Below, in pieces: positions 22,371-31,982 of a stretch of DNA of 64,000 nt. Within the stretch, counting starts at the first letter, position 1, and the number at the start of each line of letters is the position of its first letter. The notes beneath the pieces were generated by a model. The model did no database searches and was not told where the DNA came from. It was given only the letters and a program-made list of their open reading frames with translations. The DNA comes from BJGV01 sp003230615. Its GTDB lineage: Bacteria > Pseudomonadota > Gammaproteobacteria > Burkholderiales > Nitrosomonadaceae. The stretch is from the NCBI GenBank assembly GCA_963663215.1, contig OY760140.1, forward strand, positions 1,612,001 to 1,676,000. Reading direction: 5' to 3'. The translations under genes and the position numbers were made by a program.

Positions 22371-22541
22371 ATCCGCTAGCCTATTGATAGAATACCTCTC
22401 TGAGGCGGGATTCAAATAGCTAAGCCGCTTCTGATTCTTGCGCTACCCCTAAACCCCATCACTCTCTAAAACACTCCCTAACGCATCACATGCCCTACTA
22501 ACGCCTTACCACGCTTCTTTTCTTTACCTCGAGTACCGCAA

Positions 22542-23801
22542 ATGCATTTATCCGACCTTAAGAACCTCCGCGTCACAGAACTAATAGAAATGGCTATCAC
22601 CAATCAGATCGATGGTGCCAACCGACTGCGAAAACAGGATTTAATTTTTGCCCTGCTAAAAAACCAAGCACGCAAAGGTGAAAGTATTTTTGGTGAAGGT
22701 ACTCTAGAGGTGCTACAGGACGGGTTCGGTTTTCTACGATCACCTGATACATCCTATTTGGCTGGACCTGATGATATTTATGTTTCTCCCAGCCAAATCA
22801 GACGTTTCAACCTACATACTGGAGATTCGATAGACGGTGAAATCCGTACCCCAAAGGATGGTGAACGATACTTTGCACTAGTAAAGGTGGATAAGGTCAA
22901 CAATGAGCCGCCGGAAAACTCCAAGCACAAGATCCTATTTGAAAATCTTACCCCACTATTCCCTACAAGACGACTTCTCCTTGAACGTGACATTAAGGCA
23001 GAAGAAAATGTCACTAGTCGCATCATTGACCTAGTTGCACCCATTGGGATGGGGCAACGGGGTCTGCTTGTATCAAGCCCCAAGTCAGGAAAAACCGTGA
23101 TGCTGCAACACATCGCGCATGCAATTGCTTATAACTATCCTGATGTTATCCTTATGGTTCTACTAATTGATGAACGACCCGAAGAAGTAACCGAGATGAT
23201 TCGCTCGGTTAGAGGAGAAGTTATTTCATCCACATTTGATGAACCGGCAGTACGCCATGTACAAGTAGCTGATATGGTTATTGAGAAAGCCAGACGTCTA
23301 GTAGAGCACAAAAAGGATGTGGTGATACTATTGGACTCGATCACGCGCTTAGCACGAGCGTACAATACTGTAATTCCAGCCTCGGGCAAGGTACTCACTG
23401 GTGGGGTCGATGCAAATGCTCTACAACGTCCTAAGCGATTCTTTGGCGCTGCACGCAATATAGAGGAAGGTGGTTCCCTAACTATCATTGCAACTGCACT
23501 AGTTGATACTGGTTCACGCATGGATGATGTGATATATGAAGAATTCAAAGGTACCGGTAACATGGAAATCCACCTTGACAGACGCATGGCAGAGAAACGC
23601 ACTTACCCTGCTATCAATGTCAACCGCTCGGGCACACGCAAAGAAGAATTGCTTATCAAACCAGATGCACTACAAAAAATTTGGGTGCTGCGCAAATTAC
23701 TCTACCCAATGGATGATGCAGAAGCTATGGAGTTCCTGCTAGACAAAATAAAAGCTACAAAAAACAATAGTGATTTCTTCGATTCGATGCGAAGAGGGTA
23801 A
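22542..23801 (+). CDS. rho: Transcription termination factor Rho
   Basis: 419 residues, full length. The N-terminal RNA-binding domain (MHLSDLKNLRVTELIEMA; then the cold-shock-like GFGFLRSPDTSYL) precedes the ATPase with Walker A SSPKSGKT near 180, the Q-loop and R-loop region, and a C-terminal RRMAEKRTYPAI. A hexameric RNA helicase that ends transcription. The Walker A reads SPKSGKT where SPPKAGKT is common; the Gly-Lys-Thr core is kept. Confidence 0.97.
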   Translation: MHLSDLKNLRVTELIEMAITNQIDGANRLRKQDLIFALLKNQARKGESIFGEGTLEVLQDGFGFLRSPDTSYLAGPDDIYVSPSQIRRFNLHTGDSIDGEIRTPKDGERYFALVKVDKVNNEPPENSKHKILFENLTPLFPTRRLLLERDIKAEENVTSRIIDLVAPIGMGQRGLLVSSPKSGKTVMLQHIAHAIAYNYPDVILMVLLIDERPEEVTEMIRSVRGEVISSTFDEPAVRHVQVADMVIEKARRLVEHKKDVVILLDSITRLARAYNTVIPASGKVLTGGVDANALQRPKRFFGAARNIEEGGSLTIIATALVDTGSRMDDVIYEEFKGTGNMEIHLDRRMAEKRTYPAINVNRSGTRKEELLIKPDALQKIWVLRKLLYPMDDAEAMEFLLDKIKATKNNSDFFDSMRRG

Positions 23802-24039
23802 GATCACTGCTAAATAAAATTAATACTTAAAAATGGTGTTAGTCCTCTCGATTTAATGCAGTGTGCTTTTCTCCCCGAATTATGTATAGATTCCAACGAA
23901 ACATAAATGGTTTGCAAGCTTCTAAGGTAATGGCAACAGGCTATTCTACCCATAGTTGCAACCCATTCCATATTAAAGGATAATATGCGCCTTCCCGTTT
24001 CTCAGCCCGCAAAGCGGTGGCATACTAAGGACACGAATA

Positions 24040-24264
24040 ATGAAAGCTGAAATTCATCCAAGCTACCAGGAAATTACTGTGACGTGCAGTTGTGGTAATA
24101 CATTCCAAACTCGTTCTACCATGGGTAAACCACTGCATATTGAGATATGTTCTGTTTGTCATCCATTCTATACTGGAAAACAGAAAATTGTTGACACAGC
24201 AGGACGAGTTGAGAAGTTTAGGAGAAAATATGGCAGTAAAGCAGAAAAACAAGTTGCATCCTAA
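24040..24264 (+). CDS. rpmE: 50S ribosomal protein L31, zinc-binding type
   Basis: 74 residues. MKAEIHPSYQEITVTCSCGN and LHIEICSVCHPFYTGKQK are typical; the four cysteines (16, 18, 37, 40) mark the zinc-containing form that can be swapped for a Cys-free paralogue under zinc limitation. The conserved GRVEKFRRKYG is near the end. Sits after rho as in many relatives and is followed by a terminator. Confidence 0.96.
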   Translation: MKAEIHPSYQEITVTCSCGNTFQTRSTMGKPLHIEICSVCHPFYTGKQKIVDTAGRVEKFRRKYGSKAEKQVAS

Positions 24265-24282
24265 TTCCGTTTTGTACTTTTT

Positions 24283-24312
24283 AAAAGGAAGCTTCTAAAG
24301 CTGCCTTTTTTA
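24283..24312 (+). terminator. Terminator after rpmE
   Basis: AAAGG-A-AGCTT pairs with AAGCT-G-CCTTT with a 3-base loop, followed by a T-rich run (CCTTTTTTATTCTTT). Confidence 0.8.
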
Positions 24313-24730
24313 TTCTTTAAAAAATAGCTTGAATTACGATGACATCAAGGCATTCTTGCTGCTGGGAGGGCGCCCATTCGATGAATTCGACTTTCATCAA
24401 ACACCGATCAACAATTCAATTAACAATTTCTCTGGATTTACTGAAGCTAAGCGAAAGTTTTTAAAATTATTTTCCGGTTATTACTATCACTACCGTGAAT
24501 CTGAGTTACTCCAAACTGACTAAATGGTCGTCTTCAGGAAATATGCAATAAATTTCATACGCCTGCTTAGTGACCTTTATTCTGGAAACGAACCAATATT
24601 CAGATCAATCGTCAAGATAATGGAATAAAAAGAATTTCTATCAATTCTAGGGTTTAAGTTAGTTTACTTACAAACTGACCGTGGACACGAATGAACAAGC
24701 CATAGAAAAGCAACTATTCCCAGGGTAATT
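24313..24730. other. About 420 bases without a supported gene
   Basis: A 64-codon frame from TTG 24329 to 24523 (contains FSGFTEAKRKFLKLFSGYYYHY) has no ribosome site, and I know no family for it. Otherwise AT-rich with no visible structure. The end of the minus-strand aldolase gene borders the region. Confidence 0.4.
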
Positions 24731-25780
24731 TTAGGCAACCTTAACGTCGTTTGACAAATACACGTCTTGAATTGCATTTAGCAATTTTACTCCTTCAGCA
24801 AATGGCTTCTGAAAAGCCTTACGCCCGGAAATTAACCCCATCCCACCTGCACGCTTGTTGATCACTGCGGTACGAACTGCTTGGCGCAAATCGTCCTTGC
24901 CCGATTCGCCACCCGAATTAATCATACCTACTCGACCCATATAACAGTTCGCCACCTGGTAGCGCACCAGGTCAATCGGATTATCTGAGGTAAGTTCGTT
25001 GTAAACTTTAGGATTAGTTTTACCAAATTTGATTGCATTATAACCACCATTGTTTTCAGCCATTTTCTGTTTAACGATATCAGCTCCAATAGTTACAGCG
25101 AGGTGATTAGCCTGACCGGTCAAATCCGCGCTCACATGGTAATCCTTATCAGGAGTCTTGAATGCTGAGTTCCGGATATAGGCCCACAGAATCGTCACCA
25201 TTCCAAGTTCATGTGCATATGCAAATGCCTCTGAAACTTCCTGGATTTGCCGGCGCGATTCCTCAGAACCAAAAAATACTGTTGCCCCGACCGCACAGGC
25301 ACCCATATCAAAAGCCTGATCCACGCTAGCAAATAAGGTCTGATCGTACTTGTTTGGAAAAGTCAGTAATTCATTATGATTGATTTTAAGAATGAAGGGA
25401 ATCTTGTGAGCATAACGCCGTGCCACTATTCCCAGTACACCTAAAGTGGATGCCACTGCATTACAGCCTCCTTCAATAGCAAGTCTTGTGATGTTCTCTG
25501 GGTCAAAAAACATCGGATTGGGTGCAAACGATGCTCCGGCTGAATGCTCTACACCCTGATCCACCGGTAACATAGACAGATAGCCACTACCTGCCAAGCG
25601 TCCGTGGTTATATAGTGCCTGCAAGTTACGCAATACACTTGGCTTTCGATCACTTGTTGCCATTATTCGATCAACAAAATCTGGCCCCGGTACATGTAGA
25701 CTATTCTTTGGCACGCCTTTACATACGTGGTTTAGAAGCTTGTCGGCTTCATCTCCCAGCATCGCTGAAATGTCAGTCAT
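24731..25780 (-). CDS. fbaB: Fructose-bisphosphate aldolase, class I (FbaB/DhnA type)
   Basis: 349 residues. Contains SMLPVDQGVEHSAGASF, PFILKINHNELL, GACAVGATVFFGSEES and GADIVKQKMAENN, features of the archaeal-type class I aldolase, whose Schiff-base lysine lies in the strand around KQK. It cleaves fructose-1,6-bisphosphate into two trioses, in glycolysis, gluconeogenesis or the Calvin cycle. Monocistronic by its surroundings; AGGAGG-like GGAGGTAAG sits just before the ATG. Confidence 0.93.
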   Translation of the reverse strand: MTDISAMLGDEADKLLNHVCKGVPKNSLHVPGPDFVDRIMATSDRKPSVLRNLQALYNHGRLAGSGYLSMLPVDQGVEHSAGASFAPNPMFFDPENITRLAIEGGCNAVASTLGVLGIVARRYAHKIPFILKINHNELLTFPNKYDQTLFASVDQAFDMGACAVGATVFFGSEESRRQIQEVSEAFAYAHELGMVTILWAYIRNSAFKTPDKDYHVSADLTGQANHLAVTIGADIVKQKMAENNGGYNAIKFGKTNPKVYNELTSDNPIDLVRYQVANCYMGRVGMINSGGESGKDDLRQAVRTAVINKRAGGMGLISGRKAFQKPFAEGVKLLNAIQDVYLSNDVKVA

Positions 25781-25846
25781 CTTACCTCCTGTATGTTTTC
25801 TAAATTCACCATCACATATCTAAGAAACTAGTTCCTAAAAAATAAA

Positions 25847-26503
25847 CTATTTATTCTCGAACAGCAAAAAAGGATCATCGGTAATCACACCGTCTACTTC
25901 AATTTTCTTACAATAGTCATACTCTGTCCTTGTTACCAGACCGTAAACAAAATTGTAATAACCAGACAATGCAGCTTGCTTCAGCAGGACATTATCTAGG
26001 ATGTTGTAATCCCACACGATATGATTGATTCTAGAATTACCACTACAGTCGGCTAACAAGGAATTAAGCGTCTGGGGTCGATGTGCTACTAACAAGCCAC
26101 AATCTACCTTGAGAGCTGATGCGCAAACTGCTACCACATCGTGACGAAATGAAGTTACAAGAATATAGCAGTCAGTTTGATGCTTCTCCAGTACCCCAAT
26201 TACCAATTCTAATGCTTCCGTGGTCTTAATCTCTACATTCCACATGATTCCAGGAAAGCGCTCAAGCGTTTCATCCAGAGTTGGAACCCTATACCCGATC
26301 GCTTGCTCAAGTTCTCTGTGGGTAAGGTCAACTACGGCTTTCCCTGATACAACACGATCATGAATTAGTACTATAGACTCGTCACGGCTAATGCGTACAT
26401 CAGTTTCAATACCATCAACTCCTGGTACCACTGCAGCTTCGAAGGCAGCTGGAGTATTTTCAATAAATTTGGCGTGATATCCTCGATGCGCAATAACTAA
26501 CAT
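25847..26503 (-). CDS. Glycerophosphodiester phosphodiesterase family protein
   Basis: 218 residues, a short GDPD barrel. Catalytic features: IAHRGY (His6, Arg7), ENTPAAFEAAV, DGIETDVRIS, VLIHDRVV, and WNVEIKT. It hydrolyses glycerophosphodiesters to glycerol-3-phosphate and an alcohol. No signal peptide, so cytoplasmic. It lies downstream of the sphingolipid-like operon on the same strand (172 bases after it), but a functional link is only a guess. Confidence 0.88.
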   Translation of the reverse strand: MLVIAHRGYHAKFIENTPAAFEAAVVPGVDGIETDVRISRDESIVLIHDRVVSGKAVVDLTHRELEQAIGYRVPTLDETLERFPGIMWNVEIKTTEALELVIGVLEKHQTDCYILVTSFRHDVVAVCASALKVDCGLLVAHRPQTLNSLLADCSGNSRINHIVWDYNILDNVLLKQAALSGYYNFVYGLVTRTEYDYCKKIEVDGVITDDPFLLFENK

Positions 26504-26675
26504 AACTTAAGAAACTCTCGTTAATACGCATTCTTAGCTTGCAGATTTTTAGATAATTTCTGCTAAATCTAGATCAATATACAGCACGATACTGAACTAA
26601 TTATTATAGATTTAGAATAAGAATGCCCATTTTTAGTTTTGAAATGGAAATGTTACCCTGGAGCTAATCAGAACT

Positions 26676-27863
26676 TTATTTGAAAATCTTTTTGCGTAAC
26701 TCAGCAAATGTGTTTCCAACATAATCCATCTGTTCCTCGGTATGAGCCGCACTCACGCTACACCGTACTAGTGAATTACCTTCGGGTGCAGCTGGGGGTA
26801 ATATTAGATTGACATAGATACCATAATCAAATAAGCCTTTCCACAACATCATCGCCTGCTGAGGACTATGAAGTATAGTCGCAATAACTGGTCCAGGCTC
26901 TGGGCCAAGCAGATACCCTAGCTCATCTAAGCGTAAATAAAGTTTCCGCGCGTTCCTCCAGAGTTTCTTACGTAACTCAGTACCATCCCGCAATAACTTA
27001 AGCGCAGCTCTTGTTGATGCAATAGTGGCTGGAGAAGGTGATGCTGTAAATATATAAGGGCGACTTACATATCGAATCTGATCAAGCTGCAGATGGTTAC
27101 TAACACAGTAGCCGCCTATACTGCCCAGGCTTTTGCTAAAAGTACCGGTGATAAAGTCAACTCCATCAATAAGCCCCGCCTCTTCCACAAGACCCTGACC
27201 AGTCTGACCCAATACCCCAAGTGAATGTGCCTCGTCTAGAAGAAGCATGCTACCGTAAGAATTCTTTATTTTAACAATGTCTGCAAGAGGCGCCTGATCA
27301 CCTAACATGCTGTAGATACCTTCAACAATAATCAAAGTAGATCTCGTCCTTTCCCCTAACCGCCGAAGACGTTTTTCCATATCTGCCATATCATTGTGTC
27401 GGAATCTAATTATCTCGGCACCACTCAAGCGACATCCATCATAGATACTGGCATGCGAATCTCCATCAATAAGAATCACATCATTTGTACCAGCCAATCC
27501 AGAAATCATTGCAAGATTTGCCTGATACCCAGTTGTAAAAACTATACTTGATCGGCAATGATAGAAATCTGCAAATTCTTTCTCAAGGGCACGGTGTCCG
27601 CTATAGCTACCATTTGCCATGCGTGATCCAGTTGTTCCAGTACCCTCACTATCTATTGCCTTATGTGCAGCTTGTAGACACTCTGGAGCAAAGGTAAGTC
27701 CTAGATAGTTGTTCGTGCCAAAGAAAAGAATACGACGACCCCCAACCCTAGCCTCTGTTGATGAGTAAACCTCTTCTATAGGCGTACCAAATACATCAAT
27801 TCCTTCTGGTAACAAAGCCTTTCTAGCAGCAGCACCGGTATCTAGTTTATCTAATAGACTCAT
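26676..27863 (-). CDS. Alpha-oxoamine synthase, serine palmitoyltransferase-like
   Basis: 395 residues of the PLP-dependent family that joins an acyl thioester to an amino acid. The PLP lysine is Lys244 in TGTFSKSLGSIGG, with Asp210/His213 in LLDEAHSLG and the stacking His137 in DGDSHASIYDG. RPYIFTASPSP after the active site resembles serine palmitoyltransferases rather than BioF or Kbl, as I recall them. With its own carrier protein and acyl ligase next door, it probably takes acyl-ACP plus serine to make a 3-ketosphinganine-type base. Its ATG overlaps the ACP stop by one base (TAATG). Confidence 0.82.
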   Translation of the reverse strand: MSLLDKLDTGAAARKALLPEGIDVFGTPIEEVYSSTEARVGGRRILFFGTNNYLGLTFAPECLQAAHKAIDSEGTGTTGSRMANGSYSGHRALEKEFADFYHCRSSIVFTTGYQANLAMISGLAGTNDVILIDGDSHASIYDGCRLSGAEIIRFRHNDMADMEKRLRRLGERTRSTLIIVEGIYSMLGDQAPLADIVKIKNSYGSMLLLDEAHSLGVLGQTGQGLVEEAGLIDGVDFITGTFSKSLGSIGGYCVSNHLQLDQIRYVSRPYIFTASPSPATIASTRAALKLLRDGTELRKKLWRNARKLYLRLDELGYLLGPEPGPVIATILHSPQQAMMLWKGLFDYGIYVNLILPPAAPEGNSLVRCSVSAAHTEEQMDYVGNTFAELRKKIFK

Positions 27864-28114
27864 TATGATGCAGATTTAATTTTGTGGATTAGGTCTGCTA
27901 GATCGCGTACAGTTTGCACGTCTGCAAGGACGTTTATTGGTACAGAAATATCAAACTCATCTTCGATTTCCATAACTAAATTTAATAATTTGACGGAATC
28001 AATCGCTAGCTGATTAATGAGGTCTGACTCTGGCACTATCTCTATACCAGAACTAGCAAAGCGCCCAACATGATGGCAAAGTTTCTGCAGAATATTGTTG
28101 TAATCATGTGCCAT
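27863..28114 (-). CDS. Acyl carrier protein
   Basis: 83 residues with the phosphopantetheine Ser40 in QLAIDSVKLL and the helix III part DISVPINVLADVQTVRDLADLI. It differs from the general fatty-acid ACP, which has DSLDTVE at this site, and so is likely dedicated to the operon: loaded by the acyl-AMP ligase and used by the oxoamine synthase. Located between the reductase (38-base gap) and the synthase (1-base overlap). Confidence 0.9.
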   Translation of the reverse strand: MAHDYNNILQKLCHHVGRFASSGIEIVPESDLINQLAIDSVKLLNLVMEIEDEFDISVPINVLADVQTVRDLADLIHKIKSAS

Positions 28115-28152
28115 GATCTAACCCTGATAAAAATAAACGACATGTATGAAAA

Positions 28153-29067
28153 TTAGATAGCTTGGGGTAAGGCGTCACGTAAGCGTACGCAAGGATGCCA
28201 ACATGGCAACGCCTGAGTTAACGGTGAAATGTCACATACCCAGTCCGGATGTCTTATCTCACGTACTTTTCCAGGTGTTAACATTGGCGCATATCGCAAC
28301 ACGCGGGCCAACAATAAATTAATGTTTGCCAGTAGTAAAACAAATGTTGTTGGTAAAAAAAAGCAGCGTACAGGTCGCCCCCAGACGTCTTCTGCAATTG
28401 AAGTCAAAGATTTGCAATCATATCCCCCTGGCATTCCGTCATCAAGCTCATAGACACCTTGTGCATGCGTATTTGTGGAAAGCCAACACAGTATAGCCGA
28501 TACCAAATCACTGACATGTAGAAGACTATAACGTGAAGTTTGACTTCCTACCATGGGTAAAATGCCATACCGGGTTGCTCTGAAGAGAGGGCTGAGCTCT
28601 TTATCACCAGGACCATAAACCGCAGTCGGGCGGAAAACTGTCCATGGCATAACACCCGAACTATCTGCCACAAGCTGTTCAGCCATGTATTTGCTGTTCG
28701 CATACCAGGAAAGATTTGGCTCTCTGGCAGCCAGCGAAGAAATAAGAAGGAACCTCGGTGGTTGATCCTGCTGCACTGAGATACGTACAAGGTTGGAAGT
28801 ACCCTCTACGTTTGTATGAGTGAAATCTTTTAGGGAACTACCCCGAACCAGACCGGCACAATGCACGACGGCGGATACATCTTTTACAAGACTTTGCAAC
28901 GCAATCGGATCATCCAAGTCTCCTGGGATCCATTGTGTGGACTCATCATTAACACGCGTGGTTCGTGTCAACGCTCGAACTTTCCACCCATTTTTGATAA
29001 GGGACTGCACGAGCACATTACCAATAAAACCAGTAGCACCAGTCACCGCTACCGATGATCCTGACAT
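28153..29067 (-). CDS. NAD(P)-dependent epimerase/reductase (CerR-like)
   Basis: 304 residues, extended short-chain dehydrogenase. The nucleotide motif TGATGFIGN is at 9-17 and the catalytic YxxxK at Tyr122/Lys126 (YANSKYMAE). In Caulobacter a similar protein in the sphingolipid cluster (CerR) reduces the 3-keto group of the ceramide precursor; I infer the same role from context. Nine bases separate it from the upstream acyl-AMP ligase, so it is in the same operon. Confidence 0.8.
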   Translation of the reverse strand: MSGSSVAVTGATGFIGNVLVQSLIKNGWKVRALTRTTRVNDESTQWIPGDLDDPIALQSLVKDVSAVVHCAGLVRGSSLKDFTHTNVEGTSNLVRISVQQDQPPRFLLISSLAAREPNLSWYANSKYMAEQLVADSSGVMPWTVFRPTAVYGPGDKELSPLFRATRYGILPMVGSQTSRYSLLHVSDLVSAILCWLSTNTHAQGVYELDDGMPGGYDCKSLTSIAEDVWGRPVRCFFLPTTFVLLLANINLLLARVLRYAPMLTPGKVREIRHPDWVCDISPLTQALPCWHPCVRLRDALPQAI

Positions 29068-29076
29068 ATATTTAAG

Positions 29077-30936
29077 CTATCTGTCTCTAGACTCGACTGA
29101 TAGCTGGTCTGTCAGGTCCGTTCGTTGTATAAAACCTTTGCGCGCGGCAAAACGCGATAATTTGCCAGAAGAAGTACGCGGTAGGGTGTGTGGAGAAACT
29201 AGCTCTACTAAACAGTTGACACCAAATGCCATATACACCAATCTCTGCAAACGACTAGTAAGAGATTGTCGATCTGCTACCGAAGTCAAGCGACATTCTA
29301 TGACTAACACAATTGTCATGATGTCATTAGCATCAGTTATGCTGAAGGCAGATGCCTCCCTAGATCTTACCTCTGGTTGTTGTTCCGCAAGCTCCTCCAC
29401 ATCCTGAGCACGGATGTTGCGCCCATTAACGATAATGACGTCTGTTCGACGCCCTGTAATATACAGGTTACCTTCAAAAATAAATCCAAGATCGCCAGTA
29501 TCTAGCCAGTTACCTGGTTGTAGCGCATTCTTGGTTTCTTCTGGGCTATTAAAATAACCAGTCATGATACTGGTTCCATGTACCAGTACACTACCTACCC
29601 TCAAATCTGGTAATTCCTGTCCGGCATCATCAGCAACCTTGACCGTGTGACCAGGCAATGGTCGACCACAGTTTACAAACTCGGTATATTTCCTACCATC
29701 TGCTTGCAACCGCACCGCTATCTTCTTATCTATTAATGACGCTGCATCAACTCGTAGGCTTTGAAAACCATGGCCAGTGTTAGAAAAAGTTACGGCTAAG
29801 GTCGATTCTGCGAGACCATAACATGGTAGAAAAGCATTTATATTAAAACCTGCTGGCGCAAATTTTTCTGCGAAATCTCTTAAGGTATCAGGCCGTATCA
29901 TCTCGGCGCCAATACCCGCTACACGCCAACAGCTGAGGTCAAGATCTTTTAAATCAGAATCACGAACCCGTAGGGTACAGAGTTTTAGACCAAATGGCTG
30001 ACTAAAAGCCACGGTACAACGATTGCGGCTTATCAACCGTAACCACTGCAATGGTCGTATTGCAAAATCTCTGGTAGCCAAATAGTCAACTGAAACTTGT
30101 GTAACCAATGGCGTCATTAACATTCCTACCAAGCCCATATCGTGATAAAAAGGTAACCAAGACGCAATGCGATCCCCAGAATGCATTCCCATACCATTCC
30201 GAACAATACCCTGAAGATTGCTCATTACTGCACGCTCTGTAATGATGACCCCGCGCGGAGTACGAGTGCTGCCTGAGGTATACTGTAGATAGGCAGTTTC
30301 ATCAGGGTGATTTGACTGTAGTGTTTTATCCGGGGCGGGAAGTTTCTCTAATTGTTCTGGTGTACCAACCCATCGCAATCTCTGCAAGCCCTCTGCAGCC
30401 TCTCCAAGGAAATTAATGTAGTCTGCATTAGCCAGAGCGACATTCGCTTGACTACCCTCAAGAATGCCACGAAGTTGTTGAACATACACCGCATGACTGC
30501 CAAGGTTAACCGGAAGTGGCATCGCGAAAGGAATTAAACCAGCATAACGACACGCGAAGAACAATTCAATAAACTCTGGAGTTGTATCAGCAACGATCGC
30601 TATACGATCACCGATGGCTAAACCAAGACCCAATAAACGCCGCGCTGATACACGAGCATTTTGTTTTAATACTCGGTAAGGAAGGGTTGAACGTAAATTT
30701 CCTTTCGCATCGTAAAAGTTGTACCCCGTCGTTCCAGTCGCGGCATATTCCAAGGCCGAGGTCAGGGTATCAAAGTCCGCTAACCTCTGAGGTTGTGAGT
30801 TGTACGTTGGTGTTGGGTTCACTACTATTGTCGACTCGTTAGATAACTTGGAATCGAATGCTTGCGTTGGCGAAACTTTTAAAGTTGCAACTGTTGAACT
30901 CAAGGGTTTCATCTCCAAACTAATGGCGTTTGTCAT
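29077..30936 (-). CDS. Fatty acyl-AMP ligase (acyl-ACP synthetase)
   Basis: 619 residues of the AMP-forming family. The adenylation P-loop YLQYTSGSTRTPRG is at 217-230; ASWLPFYHDMGLVGMLM, FLPCYGLAESTLAVTFS and GSVLVHGTSIMTGYF are typical of fatty acyl-AMP ligases, which load fatty acids onto carrier proteins rather than CoA. First gene of the operon, with reductase, ACP and oxoamine synthase following in tight order. It would supply acyl-ACP to the synthase. The first about 50 residues are unusual and polar. Confidence 0.88.
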   Translation of the reverse strand: MTNAISLEMKPLSSTVATLKVSPTQAFDSKLSNESTIVVNPTPTYNSQPQRLADFDTLTSALEYAATGTTGYNFYDAKGNLRSTLPYRVLKQNARVSARRLLGLGLAIGDRIAIVADTTPEFIELFFACRYAGLIPFAMPLPVNLGSHAVYVQQLRGILEGSQANVALANADYINFLGEAAEGLQRLRWVGTPEQLEKLPAPDKTLQSNHPDETAYLQYTSGSTRTPRGVIITERAVMSNLQGIVRNGMGMHSGDRIASWLPFYHDMGLVGMLMTPLVTQVSVDYLATRDFAIRPLQWLRLISRNRCTVAFSQPFGLKLCTLRVRDSDLKDLDLSCWRVAGIGAEMIRPDTLRDFAEKFAPAGFNINAFLPCYGLAESTLAVTFSNTGHGFQSLRVDAASLIDKKIAVRLQADGRKYTEFVNCGRPLPGHTVKVADDAGQELPDLRVGSVLVHGTSIMTGYFNSPEETKNALQPGNWLDTGDLGFIFEGNLYITGRRTDVIIVNGRNIRAQDVEELAEQQPEVRSREASAFSITDANDIMTIVLVIECRLTSVADRQSLTSRLQRLVYMAFGVNCLVELVSPHTLPRTSSGKLSRFAARKGFIQRTDLTDQLSVESRDR

Positions 30937-31553
30937 TTTTCTTGTAGGATAAAGTAAAGAATTATTATTCTAGTCCAGTTCACTAATATTAAATGTTTTT
31001 GGCTTCTAAATTATTTACAGCACTTGACACTTTTCTCTGGTGCACGCCATCAATTTTCTAACGATTAATATATTTAGGATGCTTTTAATCACAAGTTGTA
31101 AACACACCACATAACTTGCAAGAAACACAATGCGTGTATTTTGAACGAGTTTTCCCCTGATAGAAAGAGATTTCGGGGAATTTAGAAGAAATATGTTGTT
31201 TTTTTACAACAGTACAATCTATATCACCATTCTAGAATTGAATGCGATGCAATAAATACAGTACTGAAATACTTCAGTGCAACGATCATTTCTAAATACC
31301 AAGACACTAATTAAATATGATTAACGTGATACTTTCACTTAGTGTAAAAACATCATTATGCACCATTAGTCACAGTATTTTTCAATATCAAGATCTAATG
31401 TACCTTACCATCAAACTCAAAAACTTCTAACTACTGCGACAATCATCTGGGTTAATCTCAATCGTAGTTGTAGCATATTGACACGCAATTCTAGATGTAA
31501 AACCGCTCAGTTAATTTTCTACATCCAAGTACGTAAGCTTTGAACGCTCTGTT
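30937..31553. other. 617-base AT-rich gap upstream of the sphingolipid-like operon
   Basis: No gene supported. Includes the operon's promoter region (minus strand), and a weak inverted repeat TTCCCC/GGGGAA (31152-31180). I could not pick out a convincing -35/-10 pair. An operon-specific regulator site may be here. Confidence 0.4.
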
Positions 31554-31898
31554 TCAGGCCGCCATCCATGCATTAGCTTCTCTTAAATCACCAAATACTC
31601 TGGTATCAGCATCAATGAAAAGATTAGACACCCAGGCGCTCCAAACTTGCCACTGGTTATCGGTGACCAACGCAACCCTGTTAAATTCACTCCCATGTTC
31701 ACGGACAAATTTGATTTCCTCCCATGCCACATCAATTGTATAACTTAACATTTCACGCCAATCAAACAGGAGATTTCCCTTGCCATCAAAGTGATATTTG
31801 AAAAGCACTTGTTCTTCAAATTCTTTGTAGTCGGCCAAGGTAAATTCGCCGAAGATAGCAACACTAACCAAGTTTCCGGTTTTCTGAATTGTAATCAT
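31554..31898 (-). CDS. SpoIIAA-like (STAS) domain protein
   Basis: 114 residues. The fold and wording (MITIQKTGNLVSVAIFGEFTLADYKEFEEQV, then LLFDWREMLSYTIDVAWEEIKF and RVALVTDNQWQVWSAWVSNLF) match the SpoIIAA-like family, a STAS-related fold found alone in many bacteria. Function in general is not known. Single gene, facing the same direction as the sphingolipid-like operon but 600 bases after the end of no other gene; neighbours give no clue. Confidence 0.75.
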   Translation of the reverse strand: MITIQKTGNLVSVAIFGEFTLADYKEFEEQVLFKYHFDGKGNLLFDWREMLSYTIDVAWEEIKFVREHGSEFNRVALVTDNQWQVWSAWVSNLFIDADTRVFGDLREANAWMAA

Positions 31899-31982
31899 GG
31901 ATTTGTCTCATGAAGATTTCAACATCAAGATACCAGTTCATCATAGGTAATAATCTATAGTAGTGCAATTTTTTGATCATTA

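Noticed and set aside
24329..24523. 64-codon frame after rpmE
   Set aside because: No start context, no family, no conserved look; left as unsupported.
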